Assembly: GCF_012843705.1 (NCBI RefSeq)
Contig: NZ_JABAFQ010000001.1
Location: 124,001-188,000, forward strand
DNA from: Fusobacterium sp. FSA-380-WT-3A
GTDB taxonomy: Bacteria > Fusobacteriota > Fusobacteriia > Fusobacteriales > Fusobacteriaceae
Direction of reading: 5' to 3'
DNA: 64,000 nt
Numbering within the stretch: position 1 is the stretch's first letter; each line of letters begins with the position of its first letter. Below the pieces are notes generated by a model that ran no database searches, was not told the DNA's origin, and saw only the letters and a list, made by a program, of their open reading frames with translations. Of the stretch, positions 1 to 7,918 are shown piece after piece. The position numbers and the translations under genes were made by a program.

Positions 1-854
1 TAAGCATGTTTCTTCACTCCTTTTCTATCTTTCAATAATCCATTATTTTTTATTGCTAATATTCCTACAACTATTATTGCTGTAATAAGTTTCAAATCAC
101 TTGCATTAAATCCTATTTTTAAAGCTACTGTTATAATCATTCTGTATAATATTGTTCCTACGATAACTATTGTTGTCATTGAGAAAGTTCTTTTATTTCT
201 TATAATACTTTCTCCAATTATTATTGAAGCAAGTCCTGTAACAATTGTTCCTGTTCCCATTCCTACATCTGCAAATCCTTGATATTGAGCATATAGCCCA
301 CCAGATAAAGATACAATTGCATTTGATAAGATAAGTCCATAAATTTTTAATTTATTTTTATCAACTCCTAAAGTAACTACTAAATTTTCATTATCTCCTA
401 GAGCTCTTAATACAAATCCAAATTTCGTTTTTAATAAAAAATCTAAAAATATTTTACAAATTCCAACTGCTATAATGATTATTATTAAACTATTCATTTC
501 ACCAGAGAAAAGATGTTTAACAGTAAATAGTGATAAGTTTGACCTTCCCATTATTTTTATATTTATACTGTAAAGTCCTGTCATAACTATTATTCCAGCC
601 AAAAGTCCAGCAATTTTAAATTTTACACTTATAAATCCTGTAATAAATCCAGCTATACAACCACCTAATATAGCTAAAAGTAAAGCGATTAATGGGTCAA
701 CACCTTTTACTAAACAACTAGCCACAATAGCGGCACCCATAGGAAAACTTCCATCAACAGTCATATCTGGAAAATCTAGTATCCTAAATGTTATGTAAAC
801 TCCCATTACCATAATGGCAAATATTAGACTCTGTTCAATAGTTCCTATAAGCAT
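1..854 (-). CDS. ABC transporter permease (TrpY-like), 3' end beyond window
   Basis: Inner-membrane permease of the uncharacterised ABC family that pairs with TrpX-type binding proteins (LivHM-like fold). The start ATG at 854 follows a GGAGAGGATT ribosome site; the frame stays open to base 1, so the C-terminus lies just outside the window. The translation is almost entirely hydrophobic, with many membrane segments, and near residues 24-40 has the family motif FRILDFPDMTVDGSFPMG. The binding-protein gene lies upstream on the same strand, separated by 280 bp holding a terminator-like hairpin. The ATPase gene is expected beyond the window edge. The substrate cannot be told from sequence; tryptophan or another amino acid is a family-level guess. 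Confidence 0.85.
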   Translation of the reverse strand, partial: MLIGTIEQSLIFAIMVMGVYITFRILDFPDMTVDGSFPMGAAIVASCLVKGVDPLIALLLAILGGCIAGFITGFISVKFKIAGLLAGIIVMTGLYSINIKIMGRSNLSLFTVKHLFSGEMNSLIIIIIAVGICKIFLDFLLKTKFGFVLRALGDNENLVVTLGVDKNKLKIYGLILSNAIVSLSGGLYAQYQGFADVGMGTGTIVTGLASIIIGESIIRNKRTFSMTTIVIVGTILYRMIITVALKIGFNASDLKLITAIIVVGILAIKNNGLLKDRKGVKKHA

Positions 855-1075
855 CTCAATCCTCTCCGTTCTTTAAATCTAGTTTTATTTTATGTACTAA
901 TAATATCATTATTTTTTTTAATTTTCTAGATAACAATTAAATTTATTATTTGTTCCTTTTTAAAAAAAGATAAATTATCTAATTTTAATTTTTATCTAGA
1001 TTAAGGGTAAATACTTCTTTTTGTAATTTGTTCGCTTCTCTCTTCAAAATTATAATAAAAAAATTTAGTAAAATA

Positions 1076-1125
1076 GGTTGTTACAAATTTTATTAAACTT
1101 TTACTTATATAAAAGATGTAACAAC
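1076..1125 (-). terminator. terminator-like hairpin after the binding-protein gene
   Basis: GGTTGTTACA pairs with TGTAACAACC across a 30-nt AT loop; on the minus strand the stem is followed by an AT/T-rich run. It lies 12 bp after the stop of the binding-protein gene and before the permease, so it probably lowers permease expression relative to the binding protein. Confidence 0.6.
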
Positions 1126-1136
1126 CTTATATTTTA

Positions 1137-2078
1137 TTATAATCTATCTATTAATTCTTGTGGAATATTTACATTTAATTTTTTAGCAATCTCTTGATTA
1201 ATCATTAATTTTGTTTCTTTTGGTCCTTGAATAGGCATATTTTCTATTTTTTCACCTTTTAATATTTCAATAGCCATAAGGCCTGTTTGATATCCTAATG
1301 ATTTAAAATCAATAGATTCTGTAGCAAGTCCACCAGCATTAAATTGTACATCATCTGAAGTTATCATTGGTATATTTTTATTTTTTGCTTTTTCGGAGAT
1401 TAAACTAATTGATGAAGTAACTGTATTATCACTTGGAGTATATAATAAATCTACATTTTCTAATAAAATATCTAATGCTTGCCCTACTTCATTTACATTT
1501 GTAACACCTTTTTCAACTATCTCTAATCCATTAGCATCAGTTATACTTCTAAATTTTTGTAAAAAAACTCTTGAGTTTTCTTCACTAGTATTGTATAAAA
1601 ATCCTATTTTTTTAGCATTAGGTAATAATAATTTTATTAATTCAACTTGTTTTTCTAATGGAGGCATATCAGTTGTTCCTGATATATTTTTTCCTGTAAG
1701 TCCAACAGCTTTAGGGTCAGTAACTGCTGTTATTAAAATAGGAATATCCTTTGAAGAATTATACATTGCTTGAGCTGATGGGGTAGAAACAGCCAAGACT
1801 AAATCTTTTTTACTTTGTGTAAATGATTGAGCAATTGTTTGAGCTGTTCCAAAATCACCTTGAGCATTTTGAAATTCAAAATTTACTTTTGATTCATCAA
1901 AACCATTATCTTTTAGGGCTTCTACAAATCCAGTTACAGCTGAATCAAGAGCAGCATGTTCTACTATCTGTGTAATTCCAATTTCTATTTTTTCTTCTTT
2001 TTTTCCACAACCAAAACTCAACAATATCAAACTTCCTATAAATAAATTTCTAACTATTTTTTTTAAACACATATTCAT
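1137..2078 (-). CDS. ABC transporter substrate-binding lipoprotein (ABC_sub_bind/TrpX-like)
   Basis: Extracytoplasmic solute-binding lipoprotein of 313 residues, the usual size for the ABC_sub_bind family. The N-terminus has two lysines, a hydrophobic stretch (about 12-22) and the lipobox LSFGC, with predicted lipidation at Cys24. The mature part has the repeated alpha/beta pattern of a two-lobed periplasmic-binding fold (for example AVSTPSAQAMYN and ITAVTDPKAVGLTG). A GGGGAGGA ribosome site precedes the start. It is followed by a hairpin and then the cognate permease. The ligand is unknown: family members bind tryptophan or other small amino acids, and nothing here decides between them. Confidence 0.88.
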   Translation of the reverse strand: MNMCLKKIVRNLFIGSLILLSFGCGKKEEKIEIGITQIVEHAALDSAVTGFVEALKDNGFDESKVNFEFQNAQGDFGTAQTIAQSFTQSKKDLVLAVSTPSAQAMYNSSKDIPILITAVTDPKAVGLTGKNISGTTDMPPLEKQVELIKLLLPNAKKIGFLYNTSEENSRVFLQKFRSITDANGLEIVEKGVTNVNEVGQALDILLENVDLLYTPSDNTVTSSISLISEKAKNKNIPMITSDDVQFNAGGLATESIDFKSLGYQTGLMAIEILKGEKIENMPIQGPKETKLMINQEIAKKLNVNIPQELIDRL

Positions 2079-2335
2079 TTCCTCCCCTTATTATTTATTT
2101 TATAACTTATAATATCACTATTGATAAAAAAAATAAAGTGAACAATTTATTTTATTTTATATTCGTATTTAAAAATATAAATATAATTATTAAGTTATTT
2201 TAAAAATATTAATATTAAAAAAATTGTTCGTATTATACATTCAAATATTATAGATTTGTAAAATTTATGTGATTTTTAATATTTAAACAATATTATTTCA
2301 ACAAAAATTCAAACAATGATACAAAAAATAAAAAA
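2079..2335. other. AT-rich intergenic region upstream of the binding-protein gene
   Basis: About 255 bp of extreme AT content between the binding-protein start and the long palindrome. It must hold the minus-strand promoter of the ABC operon; a weak -10-like TATTAT lies near 2110. I see no gene, T-box or known riboswitch signature here. Confidence 0.4.
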
Positions 2336-2439
2336 GAGTTGTTGAAACTTTTTTGTTATAAAATAAAATTTATTTCTATAAAATATTTTTAACTGAGAAA
2401 ATTTTATTTATTATAACAATTTTTAAAATTCAACAACTC
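2336..2439 (-). terminator. 104-bp imperfect palindrome, terminator of the aro operon
   Basis: GAGTTGTTGAA at 2336-2346 is the exact inverse of TTCAACAACTC at 2429-2439. Inside, TTGTTATAA/AATAAAAT-type arms (about 2352-2372 and 2402-2420) pair again, so nearly the whole element folds back on itself. On the minus strand it starts 19 bp after the aroQ stop and is followed by a T-rich run, so it can work as an intrinsic terminator. It is longer than usual and resembles a small palindromic repeat unit. Confidence 0.6.
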
Positions 2440-2458
2440 TATTATAATTAAAATAATT

Positions 2459-2887
2459 TTATTTATTTTCTACTAATGCTCTAAGAGCTAATGTATAACT
2501 ATTAAATCCAAAACCAGATATTTGACCTATACATCCTTCAGAAGTTACAGATTTTTTTCTAAACTCATCTCTTGCATGAATATTACTTATATGAACTTCT
2601 ACAGTAGGAATGTCTACACTTTTTAAGGCATCAAGAATGGCTATACTATAGTGAGTATAGGCTGCTGGATTTATTATAATTCCATTATAAATTCCATAGG
2701 CTTTTTGGATAAATTCTACAATTTCTCCCTCGTAATTACTTTGTTTAAAGTCAACTTGACAATTAAGAAGAGAGGCTTCTTTTTCAATTTTCTTTATAAG
2801 GTCCTCATAAGTTTTATCTCCGTATATATTTTTTTCTCTAATACCCAACATATTTATATTAGGTCCATTTATTACAAGAATTTTCAT
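2459..2887 (-). CDS. aroQ: type II 3-dehydroquinate dehydratase
   Basis: Cytosolic enzyme converting 3-dehydroquinate to 3-dehydroshikimate, step three of the shikimate pathway. The 142-residue length is typical of the dodecameric type II class. The start carries the family signature (VINGPNINMLGIRE) followed by the catalytic tyrosine in NIYG (Tyr22); NPAAYTHYSIAILDAL (near 73-88) and VEVHISNIHARDEFR (near 95-109) supply the active-site Asn and His. It is the last gene of aroC-aroE-aroQ, 9 bp after aroE, with an AGGAGG-type ribosome site. The long palindrome behind it ends the operon. Confidence 0.96.
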   Translation of the reverse strand: MKILVINGPNINMLGIREKNIYGDKTYEDLIKKIEKEASLLNCQVDFKQSNYEGEIVEFIQKAYGIYNGIIINPAAYTHYSIAILDALKSVDIPTVEVHISNIHARDEFRKKSVTSEGCIGQISGFGFNSYTLALRALVENK

Positions 2888-2896
2888 ATATCCTCC

Positions 2897-3718
2897 TTAT
2901 TTAAAGTTTATTATTATTTTTTTAATTATATCTCTAGATATAACTGTGTTGTGCCATATTTCTTCAGAGGCTACCCCTTGAGCAACTAACATATACATAC
3001 CATTTAAAGAGTTTTTATTATTTTCTCTAGCGAATTTTAAAAATTTTGTTTCCAATGGATTGTAAATTAAATCTACAGAGTTTTCAAAATTTTTAGAAGT
3101 ATTTTTTGTAATAGGCGAAACATCTACATTAGGATACATTCCAACAGGAGTACAATTTACAATAATATATCCTTTGTAATTTCCTTTTTCTAAAGTATCA
3201 AAATCTATAAAATTTATATTTTTTCTATCTTTTATAAGAGAATTTAACTGAGTTTTAGCCTTTTGAATATTTCTGACAACTATTGTTATAGATTTTACAT
3301 TTTTATCTAAGAAATATTTTATAACTGCTCTAGCTCCACCACCAGCACCTAAAATAAAAGTATCTTGTTCCTGTATAAAAATATTATTTTCTTCTAGCAT
3401 TCTTTTAAATCCAAAATAATCTGTGTTATAACCAAATAATTTATTATCTTTTACAAATATTGTATTTATAGCTCCTATCTCTTGAGCTTCTTTTGAAACT
3501 TCTACAAATTTCATGGATTTTAATTTATATGGAATAGTTATATTTACACCTAAATAATTATATATATCTTTTTTTAAAAATTCTTCCAACTGATTTTCTT
3601 TTAATTCAATAAGAGAATAATCATATTGAAGATTTAAATTTTTTAAAATTTCTTTGTGAAGTTGAGGAGAAAGGCTATGTCCTAATTTTTCTCCAATCAA
3701 TCCTAATTTTTTTTTCAT
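2897..3718 (-). CDS. aroE: shikimate dehydrogenase
   Basis: NADPH-dependent reduction of 3-dehydroshikimate to shikimate in the cytosol. The 273 residues match the AroE family. The substrate domain begins with GEKLGHSLSPQLHKEIL and has the catalytic lysine in VNITIPYK (near residue 65); the nucleotide-binding domain has the glycine loop LGAGGGARAV (near 124-133). It sits between aroC (12 bp upstream) and aroQ (9 bp downstream) on the same strand, so the three are almost certainly co-transcribed. No sign of degeneration. Confidence 0.96.
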   Translation of the reverse strand: MKKKLGLIGEKLGHSLSPQLHKEILKNLNLQYDYSLIELKENQLEEFLKKDIYNYLGVNITIPYKLKSMKFVEVSKEAQEIGAINTIFVKDNKLFGYNTDYFGFKRMLEENNIFIQEQDTFILGAGGGARAVIKYFLDKNVKSITIVVRNIQKAKTQLNSLIKDRKNINFIDFDTLEKGNYKGYIIVNCTPVGMYPNVDVSPITKNTSKNFENSVDLIYNPLETKFLKFARENNKNSLNGMYMLVAQGVASEEIWHNTVISRDIIKKIIINFK

Positions 3719-3730
3719 AAAACTCCTTTA

Positions 3731-4813
3731 TCAATTAGAAAGAATCATATCTAAAATTATCCAAGCAGTAATTCCTTCTATAACAGGAACCACTCTTGGA
3801 ACTATACAAGGGTCGTGTCTGCCATGAATTTCTAAAATTTCATTTTCTTTTGTTGTTATATTTATTGTATTTTGTGGCAAAGATATAGAGGGAGTTGGCT
3901 TTATGGCAACTCTAAAAATTATAGGCATACCAGTTGTAAGTCCTCCTAATATTCCCCCATTATTATTTGTTTTAGTTTTAACTTTTTGATTTTTATCAAA
4001 ATAAAATTCATCATTAGCTTCATTTCCATAAAGTTTTGAAATATTGAAACCCTCTCCAAATTCAATGGCCTTTATACTTGGAATTGAGAAAATTCCATGA
4101 GAAATTTTACTTTCTACTGAATCGAAAAAAGGAGAACCAAGACCAACAGGAATATTATTTACAATACATTCAACAATTCCACCAATAGAATTTTTTTCCT
4201 CTTTAGCTTTTAAAATTTCATCTTTCATAAGAGAAATTTTATTATCATCAATTACAGGGAAATCTTTTTCCAAAAGTTTTTCTAAAAACTCTCTATCTTC
4301 ACCTAATGGATTAAACTTTTTATCTTCAATATCCTTTATACTTAAAATATGAGCTCCTATATATATTCCATAATTTTTTAGTATAAGTTTTGAAATTGCA
4401 CCTACAAAAACTAATGGAGCTGTAATTCTTCCAGAAAAACTCCCTCCACCTCTATAATCATTAAATCCTTTATATTTTATATTTCCTGGATAATCTCCAT
4501 GTGATGGACGCATTAGACTTTTTAAAATGCTATAATCTTTTGATTGAGTATCATTATTTTCTATTCTTACACAAAGGGGAGTACCAGTAGTTCTGTCATT
4601 AAAATAACCACTTTCTATAATAAAATTATCTTTTTCTTTCCTTTGAGTGGAAAATTTATTTTTTCCAGGGGCTCTTCTTTCTAATTCTTTATTTATAAAA
4701 TTAAAATCTAATTGAATACCAGCAGGAAGCCCATCTATAATACAACCTATAGATTTTCCATGAGATTCTCCATAAATTGTAACTTTAATTTTTTCTCCAA
4801 AACAATTGCTCAT
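3731..4813 (-). CDS. aroC: chorismate synthase
   Basis: FMN-dependent elimination converting EPSP to chorismate, the last shikimate-pathway step. At 360 residues it has normal length, with the signatures GESHGKSIG near the start, RRAPGKN near 48, the flavin/substrate loop SHGDYPGN...RGGGSFSGR (about 102-128) and GRHDPCIVPRVVPVIEG near the C-terminus. It is first in the aroC-aroE-aroQ operon. The order here does not follow the pathway and the remaining aro genes are elsewhere. It is divergent from the ROK kinase gene across 286 bp of AT-rich DNA holding both promoters. Confidence 0.97.
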   Translation of the reverse strand: MSNCFGEKIKVTIYGESHGKSIGCIIDGLPAGIQLDFNFINKELERRAPGKNKFSTQRKEKDNFIIESGYFNDRTTGTPLCVRIENNDTQSKDYSILKSLMRPSHGDYPGNIKYKGFNDYRGGGSFSGRITAPLVFVGAISKLILKNYGIYIGAHILSIKDIEDKKFNPLGEDREFLEKLLEKDFPVIDDNKISLMKDEILKAKEEKNSIGGIVECIVNNIPVGLGSPFFDSVESKISHGIFSIPSIKAIEFGEGFNISKLYGNEANDEFYFDKNQKVKTKTNNNGGILGGLTTGMPIIFRVAIKPTPSISLPQNTINITTKENEILEIHGRHDPCIVPRVVPVIEGITAWIILDMILSN

Positions 4814-5099
4814 ACTTTCTCCTAATTATAAGTTTAAATTGTATAAAAATCTTAAGAATATTTTTTACTATTCTAAATTGTAATTATCTTAAATATAGTA
4901 TTATTATACAGTATAAAATCAAAAAATAGAATTATTTTTTAATTGCTAGATAAGAGTGAAATTTTATATAATAACAAAAAGATAAAAGAATTTTAAAAGT
5001 AAAAAACTTTTAAACTGATAATTAGTCTAAAAGATATAAATTTAATATTATAATTAATGATTTTAATAAATATATAATAAAATATTTAGGGGAGGAAAA
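4814..5099. other. divergent promoter region aroC / ROK kinase
   Basis: AT-rich spacer between divergently transcribed genes. Several TATAAT-like boxes occur (for example near 4912 and 5077), so I do not assign a single promoter. TTAAGAATATTTTTTA near 4852 resembles the 18-bp motif repeated at 6855 and 7853 but is less exact. No riboswitch or small gene is visible. Confidence 0.4.
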
Positions 5100-5966
5100 A
5101 TGATATTAGGAGCAATAGAAGCTGGTGGAACAAAATTTGTTTGTGGAATTGGAAATGAAAATGGGGAAATTTTAGAAAGAGCAAGTTTTCCTACTGAAAC
5201 ACCTGAAATTACTTTAGGAAAGGTAGTGGAATTTTTTAAAGGAAAAAATATAGAAAGATTAGGTATAGGTTCTTTTGGACCAATTGATGTTAATCCAAAT
5301 TCTAAAACTTATGGATACATTACTAAAACTCCAAAATTAGCTTGGACTGATTGTGATGTATTGGGATATTTAAAAAAATATTTAGATGTGCCAATGTATT
5401 TTGATACAGATGTAAATGGTGCAGCCTTGGGAGAGGCAACTTGGGGGGCAGCTCAAGGTTTAGAAAATTGTCTTTATTTAACTATTGGAACAGGAATTGG
5501 TGGAGGAGCTTTAGTTTCTGGAAAATTAGTTCACGGAATGTTGCATCCAGAGATGGGACATATAATGGTTAAAAGACATGAAAAAGATAATTATCAAGGA
5601 AAATGTCCTTTCCATAAAGATTGTTTAGAGGGAATGGCAGCTGGACCAGCTATAGAAGAGAGATGGGGGAAAAAAGCTTACGATTTACCTGTTGACCACG
5701 AAGCTTGGGATATGGAAGCCTATTATATTGCCCAAGGTGTTGTAAATTTCATATTAATATTATCACCAGAAAAAATAATTTTAGGTGGTGGAGTAATGAA
5801 ACAACAACAATTATTCCCAAAAATTAGAGAAAAAGTAGTAGAAATGTTAAAAGGTTATGTACAAACTAAAGAGATATTGGAAAATATTGACGACTATATA
5901 GTTTATCCAAAACTTGGAGATAATGCTGGACTTTTAGGAGCTATGGCCTTAACATTACAAAAATAA
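5100..5966 (+). CDS. ROK-family sugar kinase, probably fructokinase
   Basis: Cytosolic ATP-dependent hexose kinase of 288 residues. The ROK features are the ATP phosphate loop AIEAGGTKF at residues 5-13, the catalytic-Asp region YFDTDVNGAALGE (near 100), the second glycine-rich loop LTIGTGIGGG, and the zinc cluster with His in HPEMGH followed by CPFHKDC (near 161-175). Lack of an N-terminal HTH excludes a NagC/XylR-type repressor. The compact GTKFVCGIG start is typical of ScrK-type fructokinases, so fructose is the likely substrate but is not proven. The ribosome site AGGGGAGG is very strong. It is monocistronic, ending at the hairpin at 6009. Confidence 0.85.
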   Translation: MILGAIEAGGTKFVCGIGNENGEILERASFPTETPEITLGKVVEFFKGKNIERLGIGSFGPIDVNPNSKTYGYITKTPKLAWTDCDVLGYLKKYLDVPMYFDTDVNGAALGEATWGAAQGLENCLYLTIGTGIGGGALVSGKLVHGMLHPEMGHIMVKRHEKDNYQGKCPFHKDCLEGMAAGPAIEERWGKKAYDLPVDHEAWDMEAYYIAQGVVNFILILSPEKIILGGGVMKQQQLFPKIREKVVEMLKGYVQTKEILENIDDYIVYPKLGDNAGLLGAMALTLQK

Positions 5967-6008
5967 ATTTGTGATAAAATTAAAAAAATATAAAATTCTT
6001 TATAAAAA

Positions 6009-6040
6009 AGGGTATTGAAATTTTCAATACCCTCTTTAAT
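6009..6040. terminator. bidirectional terminator
   Basis: GGGTATTGAAA and TTTCAATACCC form a perfect stem between convergent genes. T-rich runs follow on the plus strand, and the preceding A-run serves the minus strand, so it can end both the ROK kinase and the aspartate-dehydrogenase-like transcripts. Confidence 0.85.
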
Positions 6041-6056
6041 ATTATAAAATAAATTT

Positions 6057-6812
6057 TTATACAAACATATACCATTTTTCTTTATCGATTATTCTATCAA
6101 TACTTCCACAAGCAGAAATAGGAGTATATAATCCTGTTACTCCACCAGTAGAAAAACTACTTATTTCTAGAGTAAATTCAATTCCCTCTCCCTCAATATG
6201 AATTCTATGAGAGTTAGTTGAAACTTCTGGGTCAGATATTATTTTAGAATAAGTTTTATCAAAACCAATTCCAGCTAAAGCAACAGTAGCGTGGACATTT
6301 ACATTTCTAGGGTAAAGTTTACAAGCTTCTCTAGTAGTTCCCTCATAAACAATAGTTCTTTCTACATCAGTTCTATTTAAACTTTTAGGATTTTTAATAG
6401 TTTCAATAGTAACTTTATTTACTATTGAGTGAGCATCAAAAAGTCCGTCCATTCCTAAAATAGCTCCATGTGGGAAATATACATGTCTATTATATTTTTT
6501 ACATAATTCTTTTACTTTTTCTGTAAATTCTTCATCAGAGAAAGCAGTTACAGATAAAGTTAATAAATCAGAATATTTTAAAATATTTTCTATATTTTCT
6601 TTTAGTACATCAGCAGTAGCAGCTTCTACTATTAAATCAGTTTCTTTGTATAAATCTTCATTATATTCTTTTATAAGAATTTCTTTATACTCTTCATTAG
6701 GAGTAAAGAAAGGGTCTTGTATGAAACTTAATTTATGATTTTCTTTTCTATTTATATGTTTTCCTATAGTTTGTCCGATTTTTCCAAAACCTATAATACC
6801 TATTTTAGACAT
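6057..6812 (-). CDS. L-aspartate dehydrogenase-like NAD(P) oxidoreductase
   Basis: Predicted to interconvert L-aspartate and iminosuccinate/oxaloacetate plus ammonia with NAD(P). About 251 residues from ATG 6812, chosen because an AAAAGG site lies 8 nt upstream; in-frame ATG 6818 and GTG 6821 are also possible. The N-terminal Rossmann loop is IGIIGFGKIGQTIG. The C-terminal half has the family block RNVNVHATVALAGIGFDKTY (near 192-211) with the conserved catalytic histidine, followed by ISDP. Homoserine dehydrogenase is excluded by the short length and this block. It has its own strong promoter (6878-6905) and lies downstream of, and co-directional with, the RpiR gene. The neighbours suggest catabolism or salvage of a dicarboxylic amino acid rather than NAD synthesis: no nadA or nadC is nearby. 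Confidence 0.8.
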   Translation of the reverse strand: MSKIGIIGFGKIGQTIGKHINRKENHKLSFIQDPFFTPNEEYKEILIKEYNEDLYKETDLIVEAATADVLKENIENILKYSDLLTLSVTAFSDEEFTEKVKELCKKYNRHVYFPHGAILGMDGLFDAHSIVNKVTIETIKNPKSLNRTDVERTIVYEGTTREACKLYPRNVNVHATVALAGIGFDKTYSKIISDPEVSTNSHRIHIEGEGIEFTLEISSFSTGGVTGLYTPISACGSIDRIIDKEKWYMFV

Positions 6813-6854
6813 TTTCATCACCTTTTTGAATAATAATATTTTTTTAAAAAAATT

Positions 6855-6872
6855 TAAGAATATTTTTATTTA
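6855..6872. promoter_or_regulatory. 18-bp motif, copy 1 (candidate RpiR operator)
   Basis: TAAGAATATTTTTATTTA lies just downstream of the -10 box of the aspartate-dehydrogenase-like gene. An identical 18-mer lies in the same place relative to the ammonia-lyase promoter at 7853-7870. Identity and placement suggest a shared operator, inferred to be bound by the RpiR protein encoded between them. Confidence 0.45.
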
Positions 6873-6877
6873 ATTTT

Positions 6878-6905
6878 ATTATATCAATTTTTGGAAAAAT
6901 GTCAA
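6878..6905 (-). promoter_or_regulatory. promoter of aspartate-dehydrogenase-like gene
   Basis: On the minus strand TTGACA (6900-6905) and TATAAT (6878-6883) are separated by 16 bp. Both hexamers are perfect sigma-A consensus, so the gene can be transcribed independently of the upstream RpiR gene. Confidence 0.75.
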
Positions 6906-6910
6906 TAGGA

Positions 6911-7756
6911 TTAAAACATTTTACTTTTAGAAATATATTCTTCTAATTTTTCCAATCTTTTTTTACCTTTTTCTCCAGCAAGTTTATTTATTAAACTAAT
7001 AAGAATTTCCATAGTTAGACTAATACCTACAACAGAATTTGCAAAACTTAATGAATTGATATTATGAGTTAAAACATAGTTTGCTCCTTCTGTAACAGGT
7101 GAAATTAATTGATTGGTAATAACAACTATTGGGCATTTACATTCTTTTGCTATTTTAGTTATTTGTAAAGCATTTTGAGAATATCTTGGTAGAGAAAAAA
7201 GTACCAATAAATCCTTTTCGTTCATATCAATGGCTAAATCTTCAAAGCCGATATTGTTAAATTGAATTACTCCAGGAATTATATGAGATAAAATAGTTGA
7301 AAAATAATTTGCGAAACCATAAGTGTTACGGAAACCAGCCACATAAACTTTATTGGAATTGACTATTTTTTTTGCTACTTCAATATAATTATTTGGAGTA
7401 TTTCTGTTATAATCATTTAAAAGATTGTACTGTATATTTTGATAAACCAATTCAGGAATTTTTTCTAATTCAATAGAATCTGTAACTTTTATTTTTTCAA
7501 AAGGAAGATTAGGATTTATTTTTGTAGAAGTTTTTTCTAACATTTCTACTGTTAATCTTTTTTTAAATTCTCCATATCCTAAAAATCCTAAAGATTTTGC
7601 CATTCTTATAACAGAAGTATCTCCTAAATTTAATTCTTTTGCAATTTCGCTAGATGTCATATAACAAGCTCTGTCTATATTTTGAAGTATAAACTCTAAA
7701 ACTTTTTTTTCATTTTTAGTAAGTTTAGCTCCTTTTATTCTTTCTTCAATTGTCAT
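6911..7756 (-). CDS. MurR/RpiR family transcriptional regulator
   Basis: DNA-binding regulator of 281 residues. The N-terminal HTH_6 domain (about 1-80) includes the helix pair MTSSEIAKELNLGDTSVIRMAKSLGF, quoted in part as SEIAKELNLGDTSVIRMAK; the C-terminal SIS sugar-isomerase fold (about 125-260) normally binds a phosphosugar or related small ligand. It is divergent from the ammonia-lyase/GltS/amidohydrolase genes and upstream of the aspartate-dehydrogenase-like gene, so it is the obvious local regulator of both. The ligand is unknown; RpiR proteins controlling amino-acid rather than sugar genes exist. A TAAAGGAGTAAA ribosome site precedes ATG 7756. Confidence 0.88.
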   Translation of the reverse strand: MTIEERIKGAKLTKNEKKVLEFILQNIDRACYMTSSEIAKELNLGDTSVIRMAKSLGFLGYGEFKKRLTVEMLEKTSTKINPNLPFEKIKVTDSIELEKIPELVYQNIQYNLLNDYNRNTPNNYIEVAKKIVNSNKVYVAGFRNTYGFANYFSTILSHIIPGVIQFNNIGFEDLAIDMNEKDLLVLFSLPRYSQNALQITKIAKECKCPIVVITNQLISPVTEGANYVLTHNINSLSFANSVVGISLTMEILISLINKLAGEKGKKRLEKLEEYISKSKMF

Positions 7757-7819
7757 AAATTTACTCCTTTGTATTTATATTATATTTATTATAGCATAAA
7801 TATATTTTTTCTAAAACTG

Positions 7820-7847
7820 TTGACAAAAGAATAAAATGAAGTATAAT
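7820..7847 (+). promoter_or_regulatory. promoter of ammonia-lyase operon
   Basis: TTGACA at 7820-7825 and TATAAT at 7842-7847, 16 bp apart, both perfect consensus. It drives the ammonia-lyase, GltS and amidohydrolase genes and matches the architecture of the 6878-6905 promoter. Confidence 0.78.
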
Positions 7848-7852
7848 TATAC

Positions 7853-7870
7853 TAAGAATATTTTTATTTA
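7853..7870. promoter_or_regulatory. 18-bp motif, copy 2 (candidate RpiR operator)
   Basis: Exact copy of the 6855-6872 motif, beginning 5 bp after the -10 box and so overlapping the expected transcription start and early transcribed region. A bound protein there would block initiation. Confidence 0.45.
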
Positions 7871-7918
7871 TTTTATTTTATTTTTTGAATTATTTTATTT
7901 GAAAAAGGAGAAAAATAT

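Noticed and set aside
855-1075. T-box or riboswitch upstream of the ABC permease (TCTAGATAA/TTATCTAGA inverted repeat at 925-1000)
   Set aside because: No T-box (TGGNACC) or other conserved block is present. The inverted repeat is AT-rich with a long loop and could be chance.
2651-2989. Plus-strand 112-codon open frame opposite aroQ/aroE
   Set aside because: It lies antisense to clearly conserved aro genes, has no ribosome site, and its composition (Phe/Ile/Tyr-rich) is typical of shadow frames in AT-rich DNA.
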